Part shown: piece by piece, positions 8,290 through 17,104 of the stretch
Layout of the letters: each line of letters starts with the position of its first letter
Numbering within the stretch: position 1 is the stretch's first letter
Assembly (NCBI RefSeq): GCF_014201805.1
Contig: NZ_JACHFK010000002.1
Location: 124,001-188,000 of the forward strand
Length of the DNA: 64,000 nt
DNA from: Deinococcus metalli
GTDB lineage: Bacteria; Deinococcota; Deinococci; Deinococcales; Deinococcaceae
Direction: 5' to 3'
The notes under the pieces: generated by a model
What the model was told of the DNA's origin: nothing
Database searches by the model: none
The model's input: only the letters and a program-made list of their open reading frames with translations
Position numbers and translations under genes: made by a program

Positions 8290-9401
8290 CCCCCGGCGTG
8301 CAGAGCGGCCCAGTGCCGGGTGCTGGCCGCGCGCGGGTGCCGGCCGTGGTGCTCGCCACCGGCGCCGTGCTGGTGGCGCTGGCGTTCGCGCCGCTGTACC
8401 TGGGCGCGTACCCGCTGGCGCTGCTGGGGCGCGTGCTGGCGCTGTCCATCGCGGCCATCGGCGTGAGCGTCGTGTGGGGCCGCACCGGCATCCTGAGCCT
8501 GGGGCAGGGCCTGTTCTTCGGGCTGGGCGGCTACGCGCTGGCGATGCACCTGAAGCTCACGGCCACCCCGAAGGGCGAGCTGCCGGATTTCATGGTGTAC
8601 AACGGTGTGGAAAAGCTGCCGTGGTTCTGGGCGCCGTTCGCCAGCGCGCCCTTCGCGCTCGCGATGGTGCTGGTGCTGCCGGCGGCGGCGGCCGGGCTGG
8701 TCGCGTGGCTGATGTTTCGCCGCCGGATCACCGGCGTGTACGTGAGCATCATCACCCAGGCGCTGCTGCTGGCGTTCGTGACGTGGCTCAACGGCTCGCA
8801 GGGACTGACCTCCGGCACGAACGGCATCACGGACTACCAGCGTTTCCTGGGCATCGACCTGCGCGGCCCGAACGTGGCGCACGGCCTGTACTGGCTCACG
8901 CTGCTGGTCGTGGCCGCCGCGCTGGGCGGCACGGCGTGGCTGCTGCGTACGCCCTTCGGGCAGGTGCTGACGGCCATCCGCGACAACGAGAACCGCACGC
9001 GCTTCCTGGGCTTCAACCCGGCGGCGTTCAAGATCGCGGCGTTCATGCTGGGCGGCCTGCTGGCGGGCGTGTCCGGCGCGCTGTACACGGTGCACCTGGG
9101 CACCATCTCACCGGCGATGATCGGCGTGGCCTTCAGCATCGAACTGGTGGTGTGGGTGGCGCTGGGCGGCCGGGCCAGCCTGGTCGGCGCGGCGGGCGGC
9201 CTGGTGCTGGGCCAGCTTGCCAAGGACCGCATCTCCAGCGCCGCGCCGGACGCGTGGCTGTACGTCATGGGCGCGCTGTTCGTGCTGGTGGTGCTGGTGA
9301 TGCCGCAGGGTGTGGCCGGAGTGATCGCGCGCCGCCGGGCGCCCGCGCCGTCCGTCCCGGCCTCCAGTCCCGTGACCCGTGAGGTGAGCGATGCCGTCTG
9401 A
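8286..9401 (+). CDS. urtC: Urea ABC transporter permease UrtC
   Basis: The second permease of the urea importer, LivM-like, 371 residues with about nine or ten membrane segments. Diagnostic stretches are VVWGRTGILSLGQGLFFGLGGYA near residue 64 and the coupling loop LTAIRDNENRTRFLGFN near residue 228. The ATG start overlaps the urtB stop by 4 bases, and the end overlaps urtD by 11. The C-terminal tail (RRRAPAPSVPASSPVTREVSDAV) is cytoplasmic and low-complexity. It forms the channel together with UrtB. Confidence 0.94.
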   Translation: MTPGVQSGPVPGAGRARVPAVVLATGAVLVALAFAPLYLGAYPLALLGRVLALSIAAIGVSVVWGRTGILSLGQGLFFGLGGYALAMHLKLTATPKGELPDFMVYNGVEKLPWFWAPFASAPFALAMVLVLPAAAAGLVAWLMFRRRITGVYVSIITQALLLAFVTWLNGSQGLTSGTNGITDYQRFLGIDLRGPNVAHGLYWLTLLVVAAALGGTAWLLRTPFGQVLTAIRDNENRTRFLGFNPAAFKIAAFMLGGLLAGVSGALYTVHLGTISPAMIGVAFSIELVVWVALGGRASLVGAAGGLVLGQLAKDRISSAAPDAWLYVMGALFVLVVLVMPQGVAGVIARRRAPAPSVPASSPVTREVSDAV

Positions 9402-10155
9402 GCCGACTGCCGAGACCCTGCTGGACGTGCGCGACATCACCGTGTCCTTCGACGGCTTCAAGGCCATCACCAACCTCAGTCTGCAGGTGCCGCGCGGCAG
9501 CCTGCGCGTGCTGATCGGCCCCAACGGCGCGGGCAAGAGCACGCTGCTCGACACCATCATCGGCAAGGTCCGCCCTGAGCGAGGTGAGGTCCGCTTCGGC
9601 GGGCAGGTCATCTCGCGGCTGCCGGAGCACCGTATCGCGGGCCTGGGCATCTGCCGCAAGTTCCAGGCGCCGGGCGTGCTGGAGGGCCTGACCGTGCGCG
9701 AGAACCTGCTGCTGACGGCCAGACGGAACAAGGGCGTGCTGGGCATCCTGAAGGCCCCCAGCGCCGCCGAGCACGCCCGCGCCGACGAACTGCTGCGCCT
9801 GACCGGCCTGACTGCCCGCGCCGACATCCCGGCCGGGTCGCTCGCGCACGGGGAAAAGCAGTGGCTGGAGATCGGCATGGTGGTCGCCGCCGATCCCGAA
9901 CTGCTGCTGCTGGACGAACCCACCGCCGGCATGACCGCGCAGGAGACCGCACAGACCGCCGCGCTGATCCACACCCTCGCCGGCCGGCACACCGTGCTGG
10001 TGATCGACCACGACATGCACTTCGTGGAACTGCTCAAGGCGCCGATCACGGTGCTGCACCAGGGCCAGGTCTTCCGCGAGGGCAATCTGGAAACCCTGCG
10101 CGCCGACCCGGAGGTCATGGAGATCTACCTGGGCCGTCCGAAGGAGGCGGTGTGA
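9391..10155 (+). CDS. urtD: Urea ABC transporter ATP-binding protein UrtD
   Basis: A 254-residue LivG-type ATPase that powers urea import. It has Walker A GPNGAGKST at about residue 44, a Q-loop in FQAPGVLEGLTVRENLLL, an atypical ABC signature LAHGEKQWLEIGM (AHGEK replacing LSGGQ, as is normal for UrtD/LivG), Walker B LLLLDEPTAGM and the H-loop His in VIDHDMHFVE. The gene overlaps urtC by 11 bases. A gap of about 100 bases then separates it from urtE, with no obvious terminator. Confidence 0.94.
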   Translation: MPSEPTAETLLDVRDITVSFDGFKAITNLSLQVPRGSLRVLIGPNGAGKSTLLDTIIGKVRPERGEVRFGGQVISRLPEHRIAGLGICRKFQAPGVLEGLTVRENLLLTARRNKGVLGILKAPSAAEHARADELLRLTGLTARADIPAGSLAHGEKQWLEIGMVVAADPELLLLDEPTAGMTAQETAQTAALIHTLAGRHTVLVIDHDMHFVELLKAPITVLHQGQVFREGNLETLRADPEVMEIYLGRPKEAV

Positions 10156-10258
10156 GGGGCGCGGTGTTGAGGTTTGGGCGACGGAATCTGAGCCAGACAC
10201 AGCATCTCCCGCTTCTCACCGCTCGAAGCTCTGCACCCAGCGCTCGTCCGGAGTCCCC

Positions 10259-10963
10259 ATGCTGAAACTGGAGAATGTCACCGCCGCGTACGGGCAGAGC
10301 CCGGTGCTGTTCGGCATCGACCTGGAGGTGCGCGACGCCGAGGCGGTCACGCTGATCGGGCGCAACGGGGTGGGCAAGACCACGCTGCTGCGCGCCATCA
10401 CCGGCCTGCACCCGCTGACCGGCGGGGCCGTGCGGCTGAACGGCGCCCAGGTCGAGCGCGAGGCGGCCTTCACGCGCGCGCGCCAGGGCCTGGCGTACGT
10501 GCCGCAGGGCCGCGGCCTGTTCGGTCACCTGACGGTCGAGGAGAACCTGCGGATGGGCTTGCCCGCCCTGTCGGGCCGCGCCGCCGCCACGCGGGCGGTG
10601 CCGGACCTCGTGTACGACCTCTTCCCTATCTGCCGCGACATGGGCAGCCGCAAGGCCGGGAACCTGTCCGGCGGGCAGCAGCAGCAGGTCGCCATCGGCC
10701 GGGCTCTGGTCACGCAGCCGCGCTACCTGCTGCTGGATGAACCCACCGAGGGCATCCAGCCCAGCATCGTGCAGGAGATCGAGGCGGCCCTGACGCGCAT
10801 CCGCACGGAACTGCGCGTGGCAGTGCTGCTGGTCGAGCAGTACTTGGACTTCGCGTGGTCGTTCGCCGACCGCTACTACGTCATGCAGAAGGGCCGCGTC
10901 GTCGAGACCGGCCAGACCGCCGACACCCCCACCCACGCCGTCCAGCGCTACCTGGGCGTGTGA
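10259..10963 (+). CDS. urtE: Urea ABC transporter ATP-binding protein UrtE
   Basis: The second ATPase of the importer, LivF-type, 234 residues. Motifs: Walker A GRNGVGKTTLLRAI near residue 36, VPQGRGLFGHLTVEENLRMGL, the ABC signature LSGGQQQQVAIGRAL, Walker B YLLLDEPTEGIQPSIVQEI and a LVEQYLDFAWSFADRYYVM segment characteristic of UrtE/LivF. It pairs with UrtD as a heterodimer. The following NMT1-type binding-protein gene begins only 16 bases later, so the two importers are probably cotranscribed. Confidence 0.94.
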   Translation: MLKLENVTAAYGQSPVLFGIDLEVRDAEAVTLIGRNGVGKTTLLRAITGLHPLTGGAVRLNGAQVEREAAFTRARQGLAYVPQGRGLFGHLTVEENLRMGLPALSGRAAATRAVPDLVYDLFPICRDMGSRKAGNLSGGQQQQVAIGRALVTQPRYLLLDEPTEGIQPSIVQEIEAALTRIRTELRVAVLLVEQYLDFAWSFADRYYVMQKGRVVETGQTADTPTHAVQRYLGV

Positions 10964-10979
10964 CCCCACGAGGCCACCC

Positions 10980-11987
10980 ATGACCGTCAAGACCCTGAGC
11001 GCCACCCTCGCCCTGACCCTCTGCTCCCTCGCCGCCGCGCAGGGCACCCCCGTGCGCTTCACGCTCGACTGGGCCTTCGAGGGGCCCGGCTCGCCGTACC
11101 TGCTCGCGCTCGACCGGGGGTACTTCGCCAAGCAGGGCCTGAACGTGAGTATCGACCGCGGCTTCGGCTCCGGGGACGCGGTGACGAAGATTGCCAGCGG
11201 CACCTACGACATGGGCTTCGGCGACATCAACGCCATGATGGAGTTCAACGCCCGCAACCCCGCGCAGAAGCTGGTGGCGGTGTATATGGTGTACAACGCG
11301 CCGCCCCACTCGATCCTGGTCCTGAAGAGCAGCGGCATCAAGACGCCCAAGGACCTGGAGGGCAAGACGCTGGCCGCGCCGGTCGGGGACGCGTCGCGCC
11401 GGCTGTTCCCGGCCTTCGCGGAGGCCAACGGCATCGACGCCAGCAAGGTGAAGTGGGTCAGCGTGGACGGCGGCCTGCGCGAGCCGATGCTGGCACGCAA
11501 ACAGGCCGACGGCATCGCCGGGTTCACGTTCACGTCCCTGCTGAGCCTGGGACAGCTGGGCGTGAAGCCCGAGGACGTGACGGTGTTCCCGTACGCGCAG
11601 AGCATCAGCGGCCTGTACGGCAACGCGATCCTGGTGCGCGCCGACTGGGCGAAGAAGAACCCGGAGGTGGTCCGGGGCATGCTGCTCGCCATCAACCAGG
11701 GCCTCAAGGACGCGATCAAGGACCCGGCGGCGGCCATCGCGTCGCTCCAGAAGAAGAACGCGCTCATCAACCCCGCGCTGGAGACCGAGCGGCTGAAGAT
11801 GGCCCTGAGCGGCAGCGTGCTCACCAAGGACACGCGGGCGCTGGGCCTGGGGCTGGTGCGCCCGGACCGCCTGAAGTCGAGCATCACGGTGGTGCAGACG
11901 GCCTTCGACCTGCCCAGGATCCTCACGCCCACGAACGTCTTCGACACGTCGTACCTGCCCCCGGCGGCGGAACGGAAGGTGAAGTGA
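10980..11987 (+). CDS. NMT1/THI5-type ABC transporter substrate-binding protein
   Basis: A 335-residue periplasmic receptor with signal peptide (TVKTLSATLALTLCSLAAAQ) and the NMT1 fold: VRFTLDWAFEGPGSPYLLAL near residue 26, then GFGSGDAVTKIASGTYDMGFGDINAM around 60-85. This family (with ThiY, SsuA, TauA) binds small organic N or S compounds such as thiamine pyrimidines, sulfonates or riboflavin-like molecules; the ligand cannot be assigned from sequence. It is 16 bases downstream of urtE and followed by a coupled ATPase and permease, so a nitrogenous compound related to urea catabolism is an attractive guess. Confidence 0.88.
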   Translation: MTVKTLSATLALTLCSLAAAQGTPVRFTLDWAFEGPGSPYLLALDRGYFAKQGLNVSIDRGFGSGDAVTKIASGTYDMGFGDINAMMEFNARNPAQKLVAVYMVYNAPPHSILVLKSSGIKTPKDLEGKTLAAPVGDASRRLFPAFAEANGIDASKVKWVSVDGGLREPMLARKQADGIAGFTFTSLLSLGQLGVKPEDVTVFPYAQSISGLYGNAILVRADWAKKNPEVVRGMLLAINQGLKDAIKDPAAAIASLQKKNALINPALETERLKMALSGSVLTKDTRALGLGLVRPDRLKSSITVVQTAFDLPRILTPTNVFDTSYLPPAAERKVK

Positions 11988-12811
11988 CGGCGGCCGAGCC
12001 GCTGGCCATCGACCTGCGCGGCGTGGCCATGCGCTACGGCGGTTCCGGCGGCACGCTGGCCGCGCGGGACGTGACCCTGAGCGTGCGCCGGGGCGAGTTC
12101 GTGGCGATCGTGGGGCCGTCCGGCTGTGGCAAGAGCACGCTGCTGCGGCTGGTGGCGGGCCTGATGCCGCCGGCGGCCGGCACGGCGCTGATCTCCGGCG
12201 CGGCCCCGAGGGCGACCGGAAACACCGGCATCGCGTTCCAGAATCCCAGCCTGCTGCTGTGGCGCACGGTCCTCCAGAACGTGCTGCTGCCGCTGGAGGT
12301 CTCGCCGCAGCACAAGGCCGCGTACCGCCGCGACCCCGCGCCCTTTGTGGCCCGCGCTAAGCGGCTGCTGGCCGCGGTGGGCCTGGGAGACTTTCTGGAC
12401 AAGCACCCGTGGGAGCTGTCGGGCGGCATGCAGCAGCGCGTGAACCTGGTGCGCTCGCTGATCCACGCGCCCGCGTTCCTGCTGCTGGACGAACCCTTCA
12501 GCGCGCTGGACGCCTTCACGCGCGAGGAGCTGTGGCTGGCCCTCCAGGCGCTGTGGATGGGCGCGCGGCCCACCGTGATCCTGGTGACGCACGACCTGCG
12601 CGAGGCGACCCTGCTGGCCGACACGGTGTACGTGATGAGCCCGCGCCCCGGCACCTTCACCGCGCAGCACGACGTGACCTTTGCCCGGCCGCGCACGCTG
12701 GAGGACACCTTCACGCCCGCGTTCATCGACGTGGTGCATGAACTCCGCGCGAAGGTCGGCGGCCTGCGCTCGCCCATCCGCGCGGAGGAACTCATGGAGG
12801 CCGTGTCATGA
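11984..12811 (+). CDS. ABC transporter ATP-binding protein (SsuB/TauB/ThiZ type)
   Basis: A 275-residue ATPase partnered with the preceding NMT1 receptor and following permease. Motifs: Walker A GPSGCGKSTLLRLVAG near residue 42, Q-loop IAFQNPSLLLWRTVLQNVLLPLE, signature ELSGGMQQRVNLVRSL, Walker B LLLDEPFSALDAFTREEL and H-loop VTHDLREA. The pattern LLDEPFSALD...LVTHDLREA is standard for the nitrate/sulfonate/taurine/pyrimidine branch. The start is a GTG overlapping the receptor gene's stop (GTGA). Confidence 0.9.
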   Translation: MTAAEPLAIDLRGVAMRYGGSGGTLAARDVTLSVRRGEFVAIVGPSGCGKSTLLRLVAGLMPPAAGTALISGAAPRATGNTGIAFQNPSLLLWRTVLQNVLLPLEVSPQHKAAYRRDPAPFVARAKRLLAAVGLGDFLDKHPWELSGGMQQRVNLVRSLIHAPAFLLLDEPFSALDAFTREELWLALQALWMGARPTVILVTHDLREATLLADTVYVMSPRPGTFTAQHDVTFARPRTLEDTFTPAFIDVVHELRAKVGGLRSPIRAEELMEAVS

Positions 12812-12821
12812 GGGAGCGGTC

Positions 12822-13646
12822 ATGAGCTTAGAGACCGGAACGCCCGGCGTGGCTCCGGTGCCCCTGGCCGCATCTGGGGCCGTGCTCGGACGGCTGCGCC
12901 CGCTGGTGCCGCCCACCGTGGCGATCCTGGCGTTCTTCGCGGTGTGGGAACTGGCGTGCCGGCTGCTGAAGATTCCGCCCTTCATCCTGCCCACCCCCAG
13001 CGCGTCCGTCGCGGCGGTCGTGCAGTTCGCGCCGGCCGTGGCCGGGCACGCCGTACAGACCCTGGTGACCACCCTGATCGGCTTCGCGCTGAGCGTGGTG
13101 CTGGGGGTCGCGCTGGGCGCGCTGGTGGGCCTGAACCGCACCGCGTACCAGGCGCTGTATCCGCTGCTGATCGGCTTCAACGCCGTGCCGAAGGCGGCGC
13201 TGGTGCCGGTGCTGGTCATCTGGTTCGGGGTGGGCGCGCTGCCTGCCGTGCTCACCGCCTTCCTGATCTCGTTTTTCCCGGTGGTCGTGAACGTCGCCAC
13301 GGGCCTGGCGACCGTGGAACCCGAGCCGCGCGAGCTGCTGCGGGCGCTGGGCGCCACGCCGTGGGAGGTCTTCTCGAAGGTGAGCCTGCCGCGCGCCCTG
13401 CCGTACTTCTTCGCGTCGCTGAAGGTCGCGGTCACGCTGGCCTTCGTGGGCAGCATCATCAGCGAGCTGGCCGCCAGCAACAAGGGCATCGGCGTGATGA
13501 TGAACCAGGCCGCCAGTTCCTTCCAGGTGCCGCTGGTGTTCGGCGGCGTGCTGCTGGTGAGCGCCATGGGCGTGCTGCTGTACGCCGTGTTCGCGCTGGT
13601 CGAGGCGCGGCTGACCGGCTGGGCGTACCGGGGCACCCCGGGCTGA
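12822..13646 (+). CDS. ABC transporter permease (SsuC/TauC/ThiX type)
   Basis: A 274-residue inner-membrane permease with about six transmembrane segments. The BPD_transp_1 EAA loop reads LRALGATPWEVFSKVSLPRALPYFF (near residue 180), and an FFAVWELACRLLKIPPFILPTP segment near the N-terminus is typical of this branch. The ATG at 12822 follows GGGAGCGG, 10 bases after the ATPase stop. This closes the NMT1 importer cassette; the next gene, folA, is convergent with only 10 bases between stops. Confidence 0.9.
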   Translation: MSLETGTPGVAPVPLAASGAVLGRLRPLVPPTVAILAFFAVWELACRLLKIPPFILPTPSASVAAVVQFAPAVAGHAVQTLVTTLIGFALSVVLGVALGALVGLNRTAYQALYPLLIGFNAVPKAALVPVLVIWFGVGALPAVLTAFLISFFPVVVNVATGLATVEPEPRELLRALGATPWEVFSKVSLPRALPYFFASLKVAVTLAFVGSIISELAASNKGIGVMMNQAASSFQVPLVFGGVLLVSAMGVLLYAVFALVEARLTGWAYRGTPG

Positions 13647-13656
13647 GCGCGCTGCC

Positions 13657-14148
13657 CTAGACCCGTTCCAGTCGGAGGAAGGAGAGGTCGTACGGATTGC
13701 GGTCGTCGGCCGGACGCTCGCGCCGCGCGGCCTCGTGCCACGCCCCGGGCAGCTCGGGGAAAGAGGTGTCGCCCGGGATGTCCGCGTGCACCAGCGTCAA
13801 CTCGACCACAGACACGTCGGGCAGGTACACGCGGTAGATCTCCTCTCCGCCGATTACCATGACCTCCGGCACATCACCGGCCGCGTCTAGCGCCGCCCGC
13901 GGGTCGTGGACGACCTCGCAGCCGGGAGCGCTGAACGCCGGATTTCTCGTCAGGACGATGTTCGTGCGCTCCGGCAGCGGCCGGCCGATGGAGTCGTACA
14001 CCTTGCGGCCCATGATCACGGGTTTCCCCAGCGTGAGCCGCTTGAAGTGCGCCAGATCGGCCGGAAGGCGCCACGGCAGACCGCCGTCCCGGCCGATCAC
14101 GCGCCCTGGATGCGTCATGGCGACGACGAAAATAACGCGTGGGCTCAC
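13657..14148 (-). CDS. folA: Dihydrofolate reductase
   Basis: Reduces dihydrofolate to tetrahydrofolate with NADPH. The 163-residue product shows the DHFR core: [32 protein letters not shown] (residues about 8-40, with the LPW loop and active-site Asp at the ADLAHFK helix), [26 protein letters not shown] and a [13 protein letters not shown] cofactor loop. The start is a GTG that overlaps the thyA stop by 4 bases, so thymidylate synthase and DHFR are coupled; this pairing makes sense because ThyA consumes methylene-THF and yields DHF. Confidence 0.95.
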   Translation of the reverse strand: MSPRVIFVVAMTHPGRVIGRDGGLPWRLPADLAHFKRLTLGKPVIMGRKVYDSIGRPLPERTNIVLTRNPAFSAPGCEVVHDPRAALDAAGDVPEVMVIGGEEIYRVYLPDVSVVELTLVHADIPGDTSFPELPGAWHEAARRERPADDRNPYDLSFLRLERV

Positions 14149-14939
14149 ACCGCGACCGGCGCGCGGATGGCCGGGTGCGGGTGGTAGCCCTCCAGGTTGA
14201 AGTCACCGTAGCGGAACGCGAACAGGTCCGTGACCTCGGGATTCAGGTGCAGACGCGGGAGCGCTCTGGGCTCGCGCGACAGCTGCTCGCGCGCCTGCTC
14301 GAGGTGGTTCTCGTACAGGTGGACGTCCCCGCCGGTCCAGATGAACTCACCGGGTTCCAGGCCCACCACCTGCGCGATCATCATGGTCAACAGGGCGTAG
14401 GACGCGATGTTGAAGGGCACGCCCAGGAACAGGTCTGCGGAGCGCTGGTACAGCTGGCACGACAGCCGGCCGTCCGCCACGTAGAACTGGAAGAGGGCGT
14501 GGCACGCGGGCAACGCCATCTGATCCAGCTCGCCCACGTTCCACGCCGACACGATCATGCGCCGCGAGTCCGGCGTGGTCCTGAGCTGCTGGAGCACCTG
14601 CGCGATCTGGTCGATGTGCCGGCCGTCAGCGGTCGGCCATGAGCGCCACTGCACGCCGTACACCGGCCCGAGGTCCCCCCGCTCGTCGGCCCACTCGTCC
14701 CAGATGGTCACGCCGTTCTCGCGCAGGTAGCCGACGTTACCGCTGCCCTGCAAGAACCACAGCAGCTCATGGATCACGCTTTTGAGGTGCACCTTCTTGG
14801 TGGTCACGAGCGGGAAGCCGGCCCGGAGGTCGAAGCGCAACTGCGCGCCGAACACCGAGCGGGTGCCGGTGCCGGTGCGGTCGGTCTTGACAGCGCCGTT
14901 GTCCAGCACGTGGCGCATCAGGTCGAGGTAGGCCTGCAT
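14145..14939 (-). CDS. thyA: Thymidylate synthase
   Basis: Methylates dUMP to dTMP using methylene-tetrahydrofolate. The 264-residue protein is the exact length of E. coli ThyA and has all signatures: [11 protein letters not shown] near residue 21, [17 protein letters not shown], the catalytic Cys146 in [34 protein letters not shown] and the C-terminal [11 protein letters not shown]. No ribosome site precedes the ATG. Instead a TACACT -10 box sits 8 bases upstream, so the message is probably leaderless or nearly so. Confidence 0.97.
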   Translation of the reverse strand: MQAYLDLMRHVLDNGAVKTDRTGTGTRSVFGAQLRFDLRAGFPLVTTKKVHLKSVIHELLWFLQGSGNVGYLRENGVTIWDEWADERGDLGPVYGVQWRSWPTADGRHIDQIAQVLQQLRTTPDSRRMIVSAWNVGELDQMALPACHALFQFYVADGRLSCQLYQRSADLFLGVPFNIASYALLTMMIAQVVGLEPGEFIWTGGDVHLYENHLEQAREQLSREPRALPRLHLNPEVTDLFAFRYGDFNLEGYHPHPAIRAPVAV

Positions 14940-14947
14940 ATGTGCCC

Positions 14948-14953
14948 AGTGTA
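14948..14953 (-). promoter_or_regulatory. Leaderless-type -10 box of thyA
   Basis: TACACT on the minus strand ends 8 bases before the thyA ATG. I see no good -35 hexamer at 17 bases. The geometry leaves no room for a ribosome-binding site. Confidence 0.55.
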
Positions 14954-14998
14954 GGCGAGGTCACCCGGCCAACCGGCCTGCGGGTTCCGCTGACCGGG

Positions 14999-15041
14999 AA
15001 AAACGCGGTGGCCGCGAGGCAACACCACCTCGCGGCCACCG
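14999..15041 (-). terminator. Intrinsic terminator of the beta-galactosidase operon
   Basis: A perfect 14-bp stem (15006-15019 with 15028-15041) and 8-base loop, followed on the minus strand by GCG and five Ts (15003-14999). It is 12 bases past the GH42 stop. Confidence 0.9.
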
Positions 15042-15052
15042 GCAGACCGTGG

Positions 15053-17104
15053 TCAGGTGCCGTCAGGCGTCCGAATGTCCAGATCAGCCACCGTGAAGCC
15101 GGCCGGCACCCGCACCAGCCGCACGCCGTACGGTTCCAGCACGACCGGAGTCCCCACGGGCGAGCCGTCCAGCATGACCGTCGCGCCGGGCACCGTCACG
15201 TGCAGCGACTGTGTAGGATCGGCGTTCAGCAGGTGCAGGACCGCGCCGTCCGGCGTCTCGGACAGCGTCACGTCCAAGAAAGCGGGCAGCGTGGCGTGCG
15301 GAATCCCGGCGTCCGTCAGTGTGCCGCGCAGCACGTGCAGGAGAGCGTCCTCGGGCAGGTGCGTGGCGACGTAGGTGGTCTGCCCGGACCCGGCGGCGTG
15401 GCGGGTGATGGCCGGGCCACCCCCGTAGTAGCCGTCCTCGAAGGTGGCGAGCACCTCCGCGCCGTCGAGGTGAACGACCTCGGCCCACGTGGTCGCCGGC
15501 ACGGGCGCGTCCTGCCCGGCGAAGCGCACGGGCGTGGTCTCGGCGGGCCGCAGGGGGACCCATTCCTCGACCCACACGCCCAGCACGTCGCGCAGCGCCG
15601 CGGGATACCCGCCCAGCCCGACGTGCTCGTGCTCGTCCACGATCCCGCTGAAGAAGCCGGTCACCACATGCCCGCCGCCCTGGACGTACGACCGGACGTT
15701 CGCGGCGGCGGCCCCGGACAGCAGGTACGAGTTCGGCATGACGAGCAGGTCGTAGCCGCTCAGGTCTGACGCCGGGTGCACGAAGTCCACGGTCTGCCCG
15801 AGCCGGCGCAGCGCGGCGTACCACGCCTGCACCAGCGGCATCAGGGGCAGGCGGGCGGGCTTGCTGTCCAGCTCCAGCGCCCACCAGCTGTTCCAGTCGA
15901 ACACGAGGCCCACACGGGTCGGCACGCTGGCCTGGAGCAGCGGCGTCAGCGTGCGGAGTTCCTCACCGAAGGCCACGACCTCGCGCCACACCCGCGACCG
16001 CTGCGGGCCGGGGTGCTGCACCAGGGCGCTGTGGTACTTCTCGGCCCCGGCGCGCGACGCCCGCCACTGGAAGTACATGATCCCGTTAGCCCCGTGCGCC
16101 AGGGCCTGGTGGTTGAGCAGCCGCGCCAGTCCCGGCGGCTTGGGGCCGTTCACGGCGCGCCAGTTCACGGCGCTGGTCGCCTCCTCCATCAGGATCCAGC
16201 GCTGACCACGCCGCAGCGAGCGGGTGAGGTCGAACTGCATGCCGGCTTCCAGGTGCGGGAACGCGCCGTGCGGATCGGGGTACGCGTCGAGCGACGCGAC
16301 GTCCTCGTGCTTGGCCCACGTGAAATAGTCCAGGCCCGGCAGGAAGCCGAGGAAGTTGGTGGTGACGGGAATGTCCGGCGTGAGGTCGCGCAGGATGCCG
16401 GTTTCCAGGGCATACAGCTCCAGGATGTTGTCGCTGGAGAAGCGCCGCCAGTCGAGCTGCTGGGTGGGGTTGGCGTAGGTGGGGGCGCGGCGCGGCGGCT
16501 GGATCTGCGTCCACTCGCCGTAGTGCTGGCTCCAGAACGCCGTGCCCCACGCGGCGTTCAGGGCGTCCAGCGTGCTGTACTTCGCGCGCAGCCACTCGCG
16601 GAACTTGCCAGCGCACAGTTCGCAGTAACACTGATCGACGTGGCAGCCGTACTCGTTGTTCACGTGCCACAGCTGCACGGCCGGGTGGGTGCCGTAGCGC
16701 TGCGCCACCGCGCGCACCAGCGCGGCCACGTGATCACGGAAGCCCTGGTGGCTGGGGCAGTAGGCCTGACGCCCGCCGATCTCCAGGCGCACGCCGTCCA
16801 CCGTGACGGGGCGCGAGTCCGGATACCGGGTGGCCAGCCACGGCGGGGGCGACGCGGTCGCGGTGGCCAGGTTCACGCCGATGCCGCCCGCGTGCAGCAG
16901 GTCCATCACCTCGTCGAGCCATGCGAAGTCGAACTCGCCGGGCGCGCACTCCAGCAGCGCCCACGAGAAGATCCCCAGCGACACGAGGTTCACGCCGGCT
17001 TCCTGCATCAGCGCGACGTCCTCGCGCCACACCTCGGGCGGCCACTGCTCGGGGTTGTAGTCCGCACCGTAGATCACGTGCGGCACGTTCGGAACCGGCG
17101 CCAT
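15053..17104 (-). CDS. GH42 beta-galactosidase
   Basis: Hydrolyses terminal beta-D-galactosides (lactose-like, galacto-oligosaccharides). The 683-residue protein has the three GH42 domains: TIM barrel (about 1-385), trimerisation Rossmann-like domain (about 390-600) and a short beta domain. Acid/base E151 lies in HVNNEYG and nucleophile E307 in LMEEATSAVNW. Four cysteines, C116, C159, C161 and C164 (CHVDQCYCELC), match the zinc cluster of Thermus A4-type enzymes. The ATG shares one base with the permease stop (TGATG), so it is the last gene of the operon and coupled to the importer. No signal peptide, so substrates are cleaved after import. Confidence 0.94.
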   Translation of the reverse strand: MAPVPNVPHVIYGADYNPEQWPPEVWREDVALMQEAGVNLVSLGIFSWALLECAPGEFDFAWLDEVMDLLHAGGIGVNLATATASPPPWLATRYPDSRPVTVDGVRLEIGGRQAYCPSHQGFRDHVAALVRAVAQRYGTHPAVQLWHVNNEYGCHVDQCYCELCAGKFREWLRAKYSTLDALNAAWGTAFWSQHYGEWTQIQPPRRAPTYANPTQQLDWRRFSSDNILELYALETGILRDLTPDIPVTTNFLGFLPGLDYFTWAKHEDVASLDAYPDPHGAFPHLEAGMQFDLTRSLRRGQRWILMEEATSAVNWRAVNGPKPPGLARLLNHQALAHGANGIMYFQWRASRAGAEKYHSALVQHPGPQRSRVWREVVAFGEELRTLTPLLQASVPTRVGLVFDWNSWWALELDSKPARLPLMPLVQAWYAALRRLGQTVDFVHPASDLSGYDLLVMPNSYLLSGAAAANVRSYVQGGGHVVTGFFSGIVDEHEHVGLGGYPAALRDVLGVWVEEWVPLRPAETTPVRFAGQDAPVPATTWAEVVHLDGAEVLATFEDGYYGGGPAITRHAAGSGQTTYVATHLPEDALLHVLRGTLTDAGIPHATLPAFLDVTLSETPDGAVLHLLNADPTQSLHVTVPGATVMLDGSPVGTPVVLEPYGVRLVRVPAGFTVADLDIRTPDGT

